This document shows positions 45,484 through 57,462 of a DNA stretch of 64,000 bases, piece by piece. Below the pieces are notes generated by a model that saw only the letters and a list, made by a program, of their open reading frames with translations, was not told the DNA's origin and did no database searches. Each line of letters opens with the position of its first letter. Position 1 is the first letter of the stretch. The position numbers and the translations under genes were made by a program. The stretch is from Fallopia convolvulus (lineage: Eukaryota; Streptophyta; Magnoliopsida; Caryophyllales; Polygonaceae): positions 4,965,001 through 5,029,000 of the forward strand of contig OZ024721.1 of assembly GCA_964016875.1 (NCBI GenBank), given 5' to 3'.

Positions 45484-45721
45484 TATGAAAAAGAGTCACG
45501 TGCGAATGGCCGCCTGGGTGAGAAATAAGAATAAATCTCGATCGTTCATTCCAAAAAAGCAACGTCCCTGATTAAACATTCATTAAAAAAAATAAAATAC
45601 GGCACGGGCGAATTTTTCCCGTATTATTCGCGTATTTTTCAATAAAATACGACACGGACGAATTTTTCCCGAATTATTCACGAATTTTTCGAAAAATACG
45701 TTTTTATGAGACGCGCCCAGT

Positions 45722-46145
45722 TTGTTCATCAGAAATAGCGATTTGTTCATCAATATTCACCAATTGTTCATCAATACTAACTAATTGTGCATTGAGTTTT
45801 TGATAACATTGTTCATCGATTTCGAGCTTTTTTAATTTTATTTTTTAACCTTATTTATGTGTAGGAATACAATATTATGTAGTTTTTTATGCACATATAA
45901 TTAGTTTTGATATACTCATATTTGTTCATTGATATAGTTGTATTTGTTCATTGATATACCCCTATTTGTTCATTGATATACCATTATTTGTTCATTAGTA
46001 TACTATTATTTGTTCATTAGTATACTTCTTTTTTGTTCATTGGTGTACCATTATTTGTTCATGGATATACCCTATTTGTTCATGGATATACCCTTATTTG
46101 TTCATTGATATAACCTTATTTGTTCATTATTATACCCTTATTTGT
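45722..46145 (+). repeat. TTGTTCAT-motif array, left arm
   Basis: About a dozen copies of TTGTTCAT followed by a variable ~10-14 bases (often TGATATACC or TAGTATACT) at irregular ~20-25-base spacing. The orientation is opposite to the right array. Confidence 0.85.
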
Positions 46146-46496
46146 GAATTGAAATAAACTTATGTTTTATGTGTCAATGCTATCAACTTGTACATTTAGG
46201 ACTATTAATAACATCAACTTGTACATTTAGGACTATCTATTTGTGCATTTTTTGCATTTATTTTGTGCTTTAAGGCTATCTTGAATTCAAAGTATAATAC
46301 GAATGAAGTGCTTTAAGGCTAACTTGTCAATACGAATGAAGTGCTCAATATAGTACCAAAATAAGATAAGTTTGATGTAGAAACTTGAATGCAAAAGATA
46401 ATAGAGATAAAGAATTTGACTTTGCAATAATATGGTGTATGCTAAGAGAACGAGATAGCAACAAATCGAAGAGGTGTGCTTGTGCCTTATTTAGCT

Positions 46497-46965
46497 ATGA
46501 ACAAATTGATGTTATTAATGAACAAATATGCATATAGTAATGAACAAATTGAGGTTACTAGTGAACAAATATGCATCTAGTAATGAACAATTATATGAAA
46601 AAGGCAATGAACAAATATGCATAAACCATTGAACAAATTGATATTACTAATGAACAAATATGCACAAACCGATGAACAAATATGCACAAACCGATGAACA
46701 AATATTTTCGTTTTTTTATGAACAAAATCACAATGTTGATGAACGTATTGCATGTAATTTTGATACATATTTGTTCATTTTTTATGTACAAACAATAGAT
46801 TTTTGATGCACAAGCAATAGTTTATTTATGCACAAAATCACAGTTTTGATGAACAAAATCACAGTTTTGATGAACAAAATCACAGTTTTGATGAACAAAA
46901 TTACAGTTTTGATGAACAAATCCACATTATTGATGAACAAATCCACAATACTGATGAACAATCTG
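46497..46965 (-). repeat. TTGTTCAT-motif array, right arm, with 21-bp tandem units
   Basis: The plus strand shows repeated ATGAACAAAT, the reverse complement of the left-arm motif. From about 46835 to 46965 it becomes a regular 21-bp tandem (ATGAACAAAATCACAGTTTTG) with roughly six units. On plus this gives an open frame of repeated MNKITVL, which is a by-product of the repeat. Confidence 0.88.
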
Positions 46966-47153
46966 GGGGCGTGTCCTATTTCCGTTTTTTTCAAAAATAC
47001 GCGAATAATTCGCCAATAATTCGTCCGTGCCGTTTTTTCCCCTTTTTAAGTGAAATGATCAGCGCCTTTGATTTTTCTTGATCCAACGGCTCCTGTTCTT
47101 TCTTATTTCGTATTTGGGCGCCCATTCGCACGTGAACCGGACTCTATAGATAT

Positions 47154-48019
47154 TTAATTACTAAAATAATGGAGTATACTACTGTATATATTTATATGCA
47201 CAAGATCCAACTACAATATATATTTAGGGTAGTGAAATTTTTTTTCCCTTTGTTTTTAATTAGGGTTACTGAATATAATAGTTTAGGGTTACTGAATATA
47301 TTTCGGGTTAATGAATATATTTCGAAAGGTAAAAACACCATAGTTATGCCCAACACTTACTGGGCTTTTAACTGCATACAATAGTTTCACTTAGAATAAG
47401 TTAACTTTTAGAATTTAATAAAACAATTACAAACTTTGGGAAGATTTCATTTAATGGTGTAAAGAATTGTTGTTGACATCTACGAATGAGTAGAGGCAAA
47501 CAATTGTATGCAGTCTTCATAAACAAAAATTTTAAAAGTTAACTGATGATTTTACAGGATGAAAATATCTCCAAGCTCCCTGATGATTTTAACGTCTTCA
47601 TAAACAAAAATTTTTGTTTAGAGTGTTAATTTCTGATTTCAACATTAGTCGTCTTCCTAAATCCTCCGCTTACACGGTGTTGAACATGACCGATGATTCA
47701 GATTTTATAATGAATTTTGAACCATCATCGACATTTTTTTGTCTTTTGTTAAGATACTATACTTACACAACTTTTGATTATGAATGTTTTTTTTTTTTAG
47801 GATTTCTTATCCAATTGCTATTGTTGTTGTATGATTGTATGCAATGAAAGATATGGTAAAGTTATATTATTCACGGATCATTGCTTTAACAAACTTCCAC
47901 ACAAGTTTTAGTATTGTAGTCGTTGATCATGTTTTAATAGTATTCTGGCGTCGATATTGCATTTATAAAAATGATCATTTCACTACTATCATAGAGTGGT
48001 TATTATAAAGTATTTTATA
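47154..48019. other. Helitron interior, no supported gene
   Basis: AT-rich. Short duplications include AACAAAAATTTT near 47522 and 47601 and CTGATGATTTTA near 47544 and 47579. A fragment of captured coding sequence is possible near 47614-47847 but I recognise nothing. Confidence 0.45.
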
Positions 48020-48188
48020 ATAATTCGCGCAAGACGCGAGTATTACACTAGTTACAAATAATTCCTATATAAAAAAAATCATATTAATCCGCCTAGATCC
48101 CACCTAGGCCCCCGCCTAGCGCCTAGGCGCTAGGCCCCAGCCCACCGCCTAGCCTCCGCCTAGCGTTTTCTAGAACACTGCCTAAGAG

Positions 48189-48539
48189 GTCTCTCTCTCA
48201 TACTTGGCCCTTGATTTTTGAATGAAAATTATGGATTCAATGGAGAGATTCTATAGAACATGTCTTTAATTAGGGGTACATTGACATTTCTTCTCAAGCC
48301 TAGAGTCTGACATTGTTACCCGACTCAACAACATTCTTAAGAGCATGGAGTGTTCGTCTTTTTATCACCAAAATCACAACTTTGATCAAGCTTACGTTTA
48401 CCTTGGTCTGGGAAATCCAATCAAGATCAAGTTTGTTTGTAGATCAAGACTCTTCCAACCGATTCGTTCACACATCATTTAGTGTTATGAAAAGATTTCT
48501 TCCTTTATTTATTTTTATTAAGCCACGTGGTTTCAAAGG
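48189..48539. other. Sequence between the two nests, no supported gene
   Basis: Nothing recognisable as coding. The left border of the next LINE fragment lies somewhere near the end of this stretch. Confidence 0.4.
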
Positions 48540-49154
48540 TGAAGTGATTTGATCGGCCTTCAATCAACCAAGTTTTTTACTGTTGCTGATGTGGGTTTTT
48601 CTAATTCTTGGATTGCCTGGATCAAGGAGTGTCTTTATACCGCTTCCTTTCGGCTCCTATGGAATGGGGAGATGACTAAAGCCCTGTTTATTTTTATACC
48701 GGGTATTGGGTTGGAATCAGGTATTGAGTTTTATTCATTCCAAGTATGGTGTTTGGTTATAAAATATGAATGACATTAGGGTTTGACTCACATCTCTGCC
48801 AAATCTTCACCAATTTCTTCTCCTACTACTTTCTCCTACCTCCTCCCCTTCTCCTCCTCCTCCTTTTTAGTTCCAATTCAAACCTCACTTCAAGCTTAAT
48901 AGTGAACTCAACCAAAACATTCGTATCCAAACTCTAAATCTAAGCAGAACACTTTCACTTGCTCGAAATTAAATCAATGAAAAATTAGGGATTAAGGTCG
49001 AAGAAATTATCAAGGTGAAGAACGAGTTTAGAGGAGATGGGAACAATGGCGATAAGAAGCTGTGGTGGAGGTGATGAACAAAAGAAGAAGATGGTGAAGG
49101 TGCCAATTAGGAATGAGCCAAACCCATGTAAATACTCTCAGGTATGAAAATGGG

Positions 49155-49558
49155 TGATACGGAGAAATATCAAGCACGAGGCCATCACGAGTTCGTCGTC
49201 GCCCAAGACGATATGAGGATTAGTCTTTTATATATTTATATTAGTATTTTACAATTTTAGAGTAGTATTTTATAATTTCAGCATTATATTCAATTTATGT
49301 AATTTTTATAAACTAGAGCTTTGCTCTCTTCTCGGGTTTTCTTTACGGTTCTTTTCCGGGACGCCTTTTTTGAACCGTTAGGGCTTAGGTATAAATACTC
49401 TTGGTTTTCCTTCTCATAATTTATCCAAGGAATAGTTTGCCCTAATTTTCTCTTAGTCTTCTCTTTTGTGTTATCCCGAGTCGGAATCCACACCGGATTA
49501 GGCTCAACCCCCTTGACCAACAAGGGTTCGATACGCGGTCCACACCGGGCTCGTATCA
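49155..49558 (+). repeat. 5' LTR of the gypsy element
   Basis: 404 bp, direct repeat of 61420-61824. It contains GGTATAAATACTC (TATAAATA about 49391), the probable LTR promoter. Confidence 0.94.
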
Positions 49559-49560
49559 TC

Positions 49561-49571
49561 TGGTGCTTTCA
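49561..49571 (+). other. Primer binding site of the gypsy element
   Basis: TGGTGCTTTCA two bases after the LTR end, a form common in plant gypsy elements. Confidence 0.75.
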
Positions 49572-49583
49572 CATCGAACCACC

Positions 49584-52500
49584 ATGTCTATGAACGTCGA
49601 TGACAGTTCTGAAATCAGCGCCGGTAACAAACCGGATCTTCACGACATGATTCTTCAACTCACCGATGAATTCCAGTAACTTCGTCGCGACGTCGAGATT
49701 CAGAAATCGCGCAACGATGACATGTGCGGTCGTCTTCAATCCAACCCAACTCCGTCCGCCTCGGTTTCAGCAGTGCCGATGTCCGGGGTATCTCCGACAG
49801 CGCCGCCCTACGCCGGTTGGCCAGGGATCGCGACTTCGGGCATCGGGCAGACGTCCTTCACGGGGTGGGACACGACCGCACCGAACCCTAGCACCGTGAC
49901 GCCAGCATTCACGGGCTGGAGTCCTCCCTTCGCAAACCCTAATTTGGGCTGGCCGCCGCCTACAGTGCAGCCTCATCCATCGATGTTCGCGAGTTTGAGT
50001 GCGTCCGCGCCGTCCTTCGCGGGCTGGACACCACCGCCGGCTAACATGGATCTCGCCCAGTTCAGTGAGTTGTATCCGAGAACTTTGGCTCTCCAACCAC
50101 CACCCGAACATCGAGCCAACCCCATGCCATATACGCCAGCACTTACACAAGAGAATCGAGCATTAGGACGGCTGACACCGAACCAGGACGCGATTCCGAA
50201 ACTTCGAGTCGATCACCCGCGTTTCAATGGATCGGACCCGAATGGTTGGATTTTTCGAGTGCAAGCTTACTTCGATTGCTTTCAAACGTCAGAATTTGAT
50301 CGTCTGTGCCTGGTAGGAACGTTGATTGACCATCCCGCCTCAGATTGGTTTCGTTATCAACGTCGGAACAACTGCGTCAAAACTTGGGCGGCCTTTTTGT
50401 TATCCGTTCAACAACGTTTTGATCCGACATACTACGAGGATTATACAAGCCTCTTGGCTAACTTGAAACAACGGACTTCGGTGCTTGATTATCAAACTGA
50501 ATTTGAAGCCTTGTTGAATAAAGTCTCTGGCTTGTCCGAAGCAACTCTGATTTCCCTCTTTAAAGCCGGTTTGAAACAACCGGTCCGACGTGAATTGAAT
50601 TTACGGAACCCGGCTACACTATTGCAAGTTTTCGCTTTAGCACGGGAATTGGCAACGTCATACACTGAAACCACTTCAACGTGGCTGACCAATAAACGAC
50701 CATGGGTATCGAGCGGGTCTCGCCAAGGGACTCCACCGCCGAAGACATCGTCGGCGCAGACTTCGGGCATAGCGCCGGACACGCCACAACCGTCGACTTC
50801 CAACGGTAATTACTCCTCTCTTCCTATTCGTCGTCATTCTATGGCTGAACGTGATGAATGCTCTAAAAAAGGTTTATGTTGGAATTGTGATGAGTGGTAC
50901 TCCCGGGGCCATCGCTGTAAACCCCGCTTTTTGGCACTGTTAAGCTGTGAGGATAGCGATGACGAGAATGAGGAAGAAATCTCGGACGAGTTGGCCGTGA
51001 CGGGCGATATTTCCAGCCTTAATTCGATGGAAGGACTACCCAATCCGCGCTCGTTGCGCCTCTCTGGATCGATTAATGAAGAACGGGTTCAGGTTCTGAT
51101 TGATGGAGGTAGTACTCATAACTTTATTCACCCTGAATTTGCTGAGAAATTACAGTTGCCGTTGTTGAAAATATCACCTTTCTGTGTGTTTGTTGGCAAT
51201 AGAGCTTATTTACTATGTTCACATCAGTGCCCGGCCACTAGCATTGTTCTATAGGGTCATCTTTTCTATATTGATCTCTTTGTACTCGCAGTGCATGGAC
51301 CGCAAGTAGTTCTTGGTGTGCAATGGCTACAGACTTTGGGCACTATGTCCCATGATTATGCTAAGCTGACTATGCAGTTCGTCTAGAACGATAAATCAGT
51401 GTTTCTGAAAGGCGACCGACAATCGCTGAAACCAATTTCTATGTTAGAACTTCACTCTCTCTGCGCTTCTGATGGTATTCTGGACTGCTTTGAGATTCTC
51501 AGTCTCGTGCTTGACGAACCCTCTGCGCCCTTGATTGGTCGCAGGAGCTGGAGCCGGAAATCCGCTGTGTACTTGAGCGGCGTCGTGCGGTTTTTACATT
51601 GCCGTCGGGCCTTCCACCGCCTCGTACGTGGGATCATCATATGCACCTGCAACCTGGTTCTAAACCGGTCAACGTCCGACCCTACAGATACCCATACTTT
51701 CAGAAAGTCGAGATTGAGCGACAGGTTAAATCTATGTTAGAACAGGGCATCATTCAGCACAATACCAGCCCATTTTCCTCTCCGGCTCTTCTCGTCAAGA
51801 AGAAAGACGGTAGTTTTCGCTTCTGCATCGACTATAGAGCCCTGAATAGCATCATTGTTGCAGATAAGTTTTCTATTCCCACTGCTGATGAATTATTTGA
51901 TGAATTGGGGAATGCGGTTATTTTTACTAAACTTGATCTGCGCTCAGGTTATCATCAGATTCGGATGCACTTTTCCGATATCTATAAAACTGATTTTCGG
52001 ACACATGACGGCCATTTTGAATTTTTAGTTATGCCTTTTGGCCTGACTAATGCACCGTCTACATTTCAGGCCGTTATGAATAACCTATTTGCTCAATATC
52101 TGCGCAAATTCGTAATTGTCTTTTTTGATGATATTCTGATATACAGTCCTTTTGTTGCTGCTCATGCTTCACATCTAGACATTGTTTTGCAGATTCTTCA
52201 GGATAATCATTTTTATGTGAAGGGTTCGAAATGCTCTTTTGGAACTTCTAAAGTTGAGTACCTCGGACACATCGTCACAGTTGGCCAATTGATAGCCGAT
52301 CCGGCCAAGTTATCTGCGATGGCCGATTGGCCTACCCCGAAATTCGTTAAACAGTTGCGTTGATTTTTGGGATTGACAGGTTATTATCGGAAGTTTATTC
52401 GCCATTATGCGTTGCTCGAAGCTCCTTTAACAGATTTATTACAGAAAGATAAGTTCGAGTGGTCCGCATCGGCGGATTCAGCATTTCAGCGTTTGAAATC

Positions 52501-52825
52501 CACTATGATGCAACCGCCTATTCTTCAGCTCCCTGATTTTTCAAAACAATTTATAGTGGAGACGGATGCGTCGGACGAAGGGGTCGGAGCTGTACTTTTA
52601 CAAGATGATAGACCTCTCTCATTTTTCAGTAAGAAGTTGGGCATTCGTCGTCGCGGGTCTTCCGCATGTAACAGAGAACTATTTGCTATCGTTTCCACCG
52701 TTCAGAAATGGCGCCAGTATCTATTAGGGCGGGAGTTTGTGATTCGCAGCGATCAGAAGAGTCTGAAGGAACTTCTTACTCAGGTAATTCAGACACCTGA
52801 TCAACAGTTCTTCATTCGTAAGCTC
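49584..52825 (+). pseudogene. Gypsy Gag-Pol, N-terminal part (Gag, protease, RT, RNase H)
   Basis: The ATG at 49584 opens Gag, with a TAA at 49677-49679. In the same frame Gag continues with DHPRFNGSDPNGWIFRV, LKQRTSVLDYQTEFEALL and a zinc knuckle CWNCDEWYSRGHRC. The protease is VLIDGGSTHNFI, where DSG is expected. TAG stops lie at 51252-51254 and 51384-51386, and a frameshift near 51530. RT then reads open from 51599: KKDGSFRFCIDYRALN, KLDLRSGYHQIRM, MPFGLTNAPSTFQ and the catalytic FFDDILIYS. A TGA at 52361-52363 precedes FLGLTGYYRKFI. RNase H has FIVETDASDEGVGAVL and FVIRSDQKSLKELL. The frame is cut at 52825 by the nested element. Confidence 0.93.
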
Positions 52826-55194
52826 TGTAACACCCCTATTTTACAACATTGGGTATTACCGCCAGTGACCTCGGATTTTACCATCCAAAGTCACCCAAGG
52901 CTTTTAGAATGATATAGAATAATAAAATGCGGAATTTAAACATACTCATGTAAATAAAAGATACTTCCGAAGAAGACTTTGTTCTTACAACCCAAATCAC
53001 ATCATCAAAACTTGTTCGGAAATTACAATTGATAAAGGAAATCGTCTTTAAAACATAAAGAAAATAAACCAAAAAGGAGATTCGATTACATCTTGAAACT
53101 TCTTGCCCTTCCTTTGCCCTTCACCTTACGCCTTGTGATTAATCCTAGGTTCTGACATAATTTGCGAGGGGCGAGAATATGCCAGGCAAACATGCGGAAA
53201 AGAAGAATTAGTCTAAGAGACTAAGCAAGCGGGAACGGAACTTTCCAAGGGTAATTCGGTAATTTGAGTAATAACGAAGAAGATAACAATAGGTTGTGTT
53301 TTTAAGATAGGGTTTATTTATGTGGGGTTTAACGGTACGAGGGAGAGCGTATCTTAAGCGATAATAGCTCATTAATATAGAGAAGAACTACTAAATCGTA
53401 GGCCTCTTTTAGCATCGAGAATAAAAGATATGTTGGGAACATTATTAATTCATACGAGTTAAACCTCTCGCGCCCTGAGCAGACCGAGTGCCAGATCGAT
53501 CATTTGAGATCGGTCTGATTTTAATATCTTAACTGTGCATTGGCACTTATGTAGCGTATTTGATTTAATGATTTTAAAAAGGGTGGGAATTCGGTGAGCC
53601 CGATCCACCAAGGGAAACCCAGTTTCCCGGCACTTAGCTAGAGTGCGCACATCCCTCCTTGCAATCGGAGAGGATGAGATCATGATCCCGAAAGTCGTAC
53701 TTCAAACACGTAGGCACTTACGACTTAGAAGGGTTATATGGAGGCGTCGGTTATTTCGCGCCCCTTACTAGTTCATTCAACGTGGAACTCTGAACGAGTT
53801 CATAAACATCTAAAGTCATAATCACACTAGCATAAATAGTCCTATGAGGTAATAATAGCGAACTATACTAACAAAGGTCGTTATATCTAACAATCGATAT
53901 TTCCTAGGTTCATTCGTTACTTAACACACAATTTGTTCCCAACATCGAGAATTTCACGGAAACGAATTTATAAAGGTCACAAGGGGAAAATCCACTTGCC
54001 TTAGTTCTGATGATGACGGATTTAGTGATATGACGAAGGTGTGGTTCGTAGCCTTGAATGAGAATCCCGACCTATCGACACGGAAGATTACGAACGATTT
54101 TAAACATGAAATTCCTTCTAAGGTTCGGATTTCTCGCGTGTACTTAGCTTAAGTGAAGGGAAAATCTAAATTATTATAATAATAATTTAGGTAGCTAAAT
54201 TAAAATAATAATGTTCCTTTATTATTATTTTAATTTCATAATATCCTTTTATTCCATTTAAACAAAACTCATTGATTATTCAAAAAAATAATTTCCTTAA
54301 TTTCAACGATATTCAAGGGTTATTTTAAAATTATTTTCCCTTTAAGAAAATACTTTATTAATAATGTTCTCTCAATAAAATCCTTTTTAATTATAGGGGT
54401 TATAATAAAAGAGATAGAATACTATTAGGTTCTTTCTTAGTAACTTTCCATAAATAGAAATTCTTATTTACTATATAAGGTAAGCTTTCTAAAACGATCA
54501 TAATATAAAATAAATATCCTTATTTATTTTATTTCGAAATTCCTTCTCATAATTCATCTATAGTTATAAGATCATGGTATAAATATTTAAACTTCTCCTT
54601 ATAGTATATTTTTAAGATATTTCAAGGCCCGAAATAATATTTTTCCTATATTTTACAATATCTTTCTAAGTGAGATATTTTTATATACTTAGCAATATAA
54701 GATCACAATTTATCTTGTACTTATTTTATTGTACTAACTCTTGTACTTGCAATGCCATATAGAAAATTCTTTACACTTGGAATTTAAATGAAACTAATTT
54801 TATATTAAATTATTAATATAATTAACTTTACTTTACTTGATTTTCATAAAATTTGATATCATCTACTCTTAGAGCTTAGTACCATTATACTTGGAAAAAT
54901 CATATATTTTTATAAGGTCATATTTAACATTTGATATAAATTCATAGGCCACTATTATTCATGAAAATACTTTTATAAGGTCTTTTTAGAATAATGTCTT
55001 TACTAATCATATCATAATATAATAATTTCAACCATGGTTTATTTAATGGATTTCTTTCCTTCTTCCAACTAGTAATATTCACATAATATTTTTATACATC
55101 TAAAAATTTTGCAAAATAGTTCTATATAGTCTTTTTAATTTTAATAGCACATTTTAATAACATAAATAAAATAAATAAATTACAAAAATTAGAA

Positions 55195-55719
55195 TTAGGG
55201 ATTTTTAGAATTTACTGTTATTCTTGTCTGTGTTACAGAACACATGAGAAGAGGAGGTAGAGGGGGTCGGCGGTGAGGGGCGGCACCAAGAGAAGCCCCG
55301 ACGAGCAGAGGCGGCGCGCTGGAGGAGGAGGAGGCCGTTGGTGGTGGCGCCGGTGGTCGGGTGTGGTGGCCGGCGGTCCAAAGGAGGGAGAAGAGGGGCT
55401 CCTTGGTGGAATTTTTGGAAGGAAAACTCAACTTGAAGGGCTGATTTTTGAGGGAATTGGGAGCAAATTTGTAATGAGAAGGAGAAGGAATGAGATGAGT
55501 GAGTTCTAAGTGGAGAATTCAGCCCCTTTAAATAGGCAAATCCATGGGGCTTGTGATCCATTGCCATGGATTTTGACCAATGGAGAAGGGAAGGGTGAAT
55601 GGTGATTGAGGAGGGTTGTTGAAAAGGGTGATGTAAGCTTGGTGATGCAAGCATGGTGATGTCATGGCTAGAGTTATAGAGTATGGTGGAAAGAAGAGCA
55701 TGCATTGGCCCTTTTTCAT
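55195..55719 (-). other. GC-rich open stretch inside the 7-kb insertion
   Basis: Overlapping minus-strand frames of up to 166 codons encode Pro/Ser/His-rich sequence with no known domain. The GC-rich core (55255-55390) differs from the AT-rich surroundings. I regard it as non-coding until shown otherwise. A role as U3 regulatory sequence is possible. Confidence 0.3.
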
Positions 55720-56500
55720 TCTACGTTAATTGCATCAGACAAAGTCTGACTACTTTTTAAAGAAGAAGAAGAAAAAGAGGATTTATTATAAAAAGAGTGG
55801 GTAAAGGAGTAAGCAATTTCAAATGGTCTAGCGAATCTTGTGTTGGGCGTGTGAGTGTGAGGGTGCAAGAGGTCTCTGTTTGGGGATAAATTTCATGAAA
55901 TTAATTTTTTATTTGAATAAAACAATATAGTTTAAAGTATGGGTATGAATTAGACCCATAGTTTAAATTATAACGTTTCTATATCAACAAGTCTTATGTC
56001 AGTTTAGACCCGATATACGTCAAATTCAGAGATTAATGAACACGCCTACATAAAGTAAAGGAGTTGTCCTTATTCAATTTGTGCAACATATATAAAAGCA
56101 TATATTTACATGCACATATATAAACTAGCAAAAAAAAAAGCAAAAAGCATAAAAATATTTAATGCTTTTGTGAATGAAAACGAAGCATGTAGATCACATG
56201 TGAGCTGGGCTAAAATTGACTTGGGTCACTTTCAATTACAAGCTTATCAAGTGAGCCCAATGCACCAGAAGCCCAAAATAATACAAAAAAATTCCTAATG
56301 CATGAAAAAGAGTCAAGAAAATTATAGCAATGGAATTCGTATAGCTCCTGTAATACGAATGGCCATGCTAATGAATTACCCTTTAATTATGCAGTTAATG
56401 GGTTAATTAGTGGTCAAACGTTATATGCTAAAAGGCAAAACGTTCACAATGTATTGACTAGGCTATTATTGCTTACAAAAAAAAACGGCTAAGCATTTGA

Positions 56501-56508
56501 TATATAAG
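56501..56508 (+). promoter_or_regulatory. Candidate TATA box within the 7-kb insertion
   Basis: TATATAAG, followed about 25-30 bases later by a purine-rich start region. If the insertion is an LTR this marks the U3/R boundary. Confidence 0.45.
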
Positions 56509-56885
56509 CCACAAATCATACAGAGGGGGAAAAAGGGCTAATTGGCTTCTTCCCCATATACAACATTGGCTACGTCAAATTGAAAGAAAGGAAAAGAGCA
56601 AAACTCAAGATAAAGAGCTGAGAAACAAGGCCAGAAGTCCAATTCGATTTATGCGATCGATCAAGATAATGGTATAATCTCCTAACCTTGTTTAGTTGCT
56701 TTTATTTACTAACCAAATGTGTTGGTTTCTTTCATTGCCTCAAGATAGGCTACATGGTACTAAGCCCGTAGTTGAATTGAAAGCAATCGGTTCCATGTCG
56801 ACTCCAAGATTTGTGATCGGTGCCGTCCCGGGGCTTGTTTCTTAACCACAACGAGGGCTCGTTTCTTGACTACCCTCGATGCCCA

Positions 56886-57462
56886 CCGAAGATGATTCAA
56901 GGTCGTCCGTTTTGAGGAGAAACATTCCGTTTCGAGCCTCTTACGGGTGATCGCGTCTACAAGGCGTTTACAACGATGGCTCAAGCTAGACCCAAGAAGG
57001 ATCGCTTTGCACCGAGATAGATATCGAGATGGATATCGGGGATGTTTTGGAGGACTATGTGTGGCCCAAAACGGAGTGCTTTACCATCACAATCCAAATA
57101 ACGAAGCTTTGTCATCCATGCCGAGTTGGGCCGGTAATCGGAGACGGTGTTAATGACAGAGTGAAGACTCAAACCAAATAAAGAAGGTCTCGTTGAAGAG
57201 TAAAACCACACAAAAAGGTGCATATAGTATTTACTATATAGTACATATATATGTGGGAGAGACCACCATATTCTATAATGATATGCCATTCAAAAAGTAC
57301 AAAAGAAAGTAGGCATGGAGGAGGTCAAGTGACTCGTCGGAGAGGGATGATCTGCATCAACGTCTCGCCATAAGACCGCAAAGGCCACCGAAGATGATTC
57401 GAGGTCACCCGTTTTGAGGAGAAACATTCCGTTTCGAGCCTCTTACGGGTGATCGCACCTAC
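56886..57462 (+). repeat. Direct repeat of ~75 bp within the 7-kb insertion
   Basis: CACCGAAGATGATTCAAGGT through CTCTTACGGGTGATCGC at 56886-56953 recurs at 57388-57455 with few changes. Confidence 0.85.

Larger units (their letters stand above)
45487..47144. mobile_element. Mutator-like element with internal TTGTTCAT arrays
   Basis: A 1,658-bp element flanked by an exact 9-bp duplication TATAGATAT (45478-45486 and 47145-47153). The ends GAAAAAGAGTCACGTGCG and, in reverse complement, GAGTCCGGTTCACGTGCG start inverted repeats of about 200-250 bases. These share GCGAATGG, GCACGG(A)CGAATT, ATTATTCGCGTATTTTT and a GACACGCCCC-like block. No transposase is visible. The interior is occupied by repeats. 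Confidence 0.9.
26648..48051 (+). mobile_element. Non-autonomous Helitron carrying nested insertions
   Basis: The 5' end is TCTACTATATATATAAAAGC, preceded by A (26647), the typical plant Helitron start. The 3' end at 48051 has a TCGCG/CGCGA stem (48025-48039), then TATTACA spacing and CTAG, followed by T (48052). Between them lie two LINEs, a Sirevirus-like copia element and a smaller Helitron with its own insertions; subtracting these leaves a few kilobases. No Rep/helicase is seen. That the two ends belong to one element is inferred from their position inside one MITE. Confidence 0.6.
25868..48180. mobile_element. hAT-type MITE split by 22 kb of later insertions
   Basis: The left end CACTGTTCTAAAAATCGG and the right end, reverse complement CAGTGTTCTAGAAAACGC, are the two termini of one GCCTAGGCG-rich hAT MITE. 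Both ends carry the characteristic GCCTAGGCGC clusters (25900-26060 and 48090-48165). The flanking eight bases nearly match: CATAAGAG at 25860-25867 and CCTAAGAG at 48181-48188. Everything between about 26100 and 48055 is therefore nested inside it. Confidence 0.78.

Noticed and set aside
45722..46965. CRISPR-like regular repeats (TTGTTCAT with spacers)
   Set aside because: Plant nuclear context; the repeat is only 8 bases, spacing is irregular, and the arrays lie in opposite orientation inside a Mutator-like element with its own target duplication.
46828..47019. Repeat protein with MNKITVL units
   Set aside because: The frame is produced by a 21-bp DNA tandem repeat; the opposite strand gives an equally open frame.
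47614..47847. 77-codon ORF in the Helitron interior
   Set aside because: No recognisable motif; AT-rich with hydrophobic low complexity. A captured gene fragment cannot be excluded but is not supported.
52826..55238. A separate 2.4-kb LTR ending at GTGTTACA (55238)
   Set aside because: The end resembles the inverse of TGTAACAC, but the five bases that follow (GAACA) do not match AGCTC and no primer site follows; the AGCTC duplication at 59835 and restored frame favour one 7-kb unit.
55205..55705. 166-codon minus-strand ORF in the 7-kb insertion
   Set aside because: Low-complexity Pro/Ser/His composition, overlapping open frames in both strands, no domain; it probably reflects a GC-rich patch.
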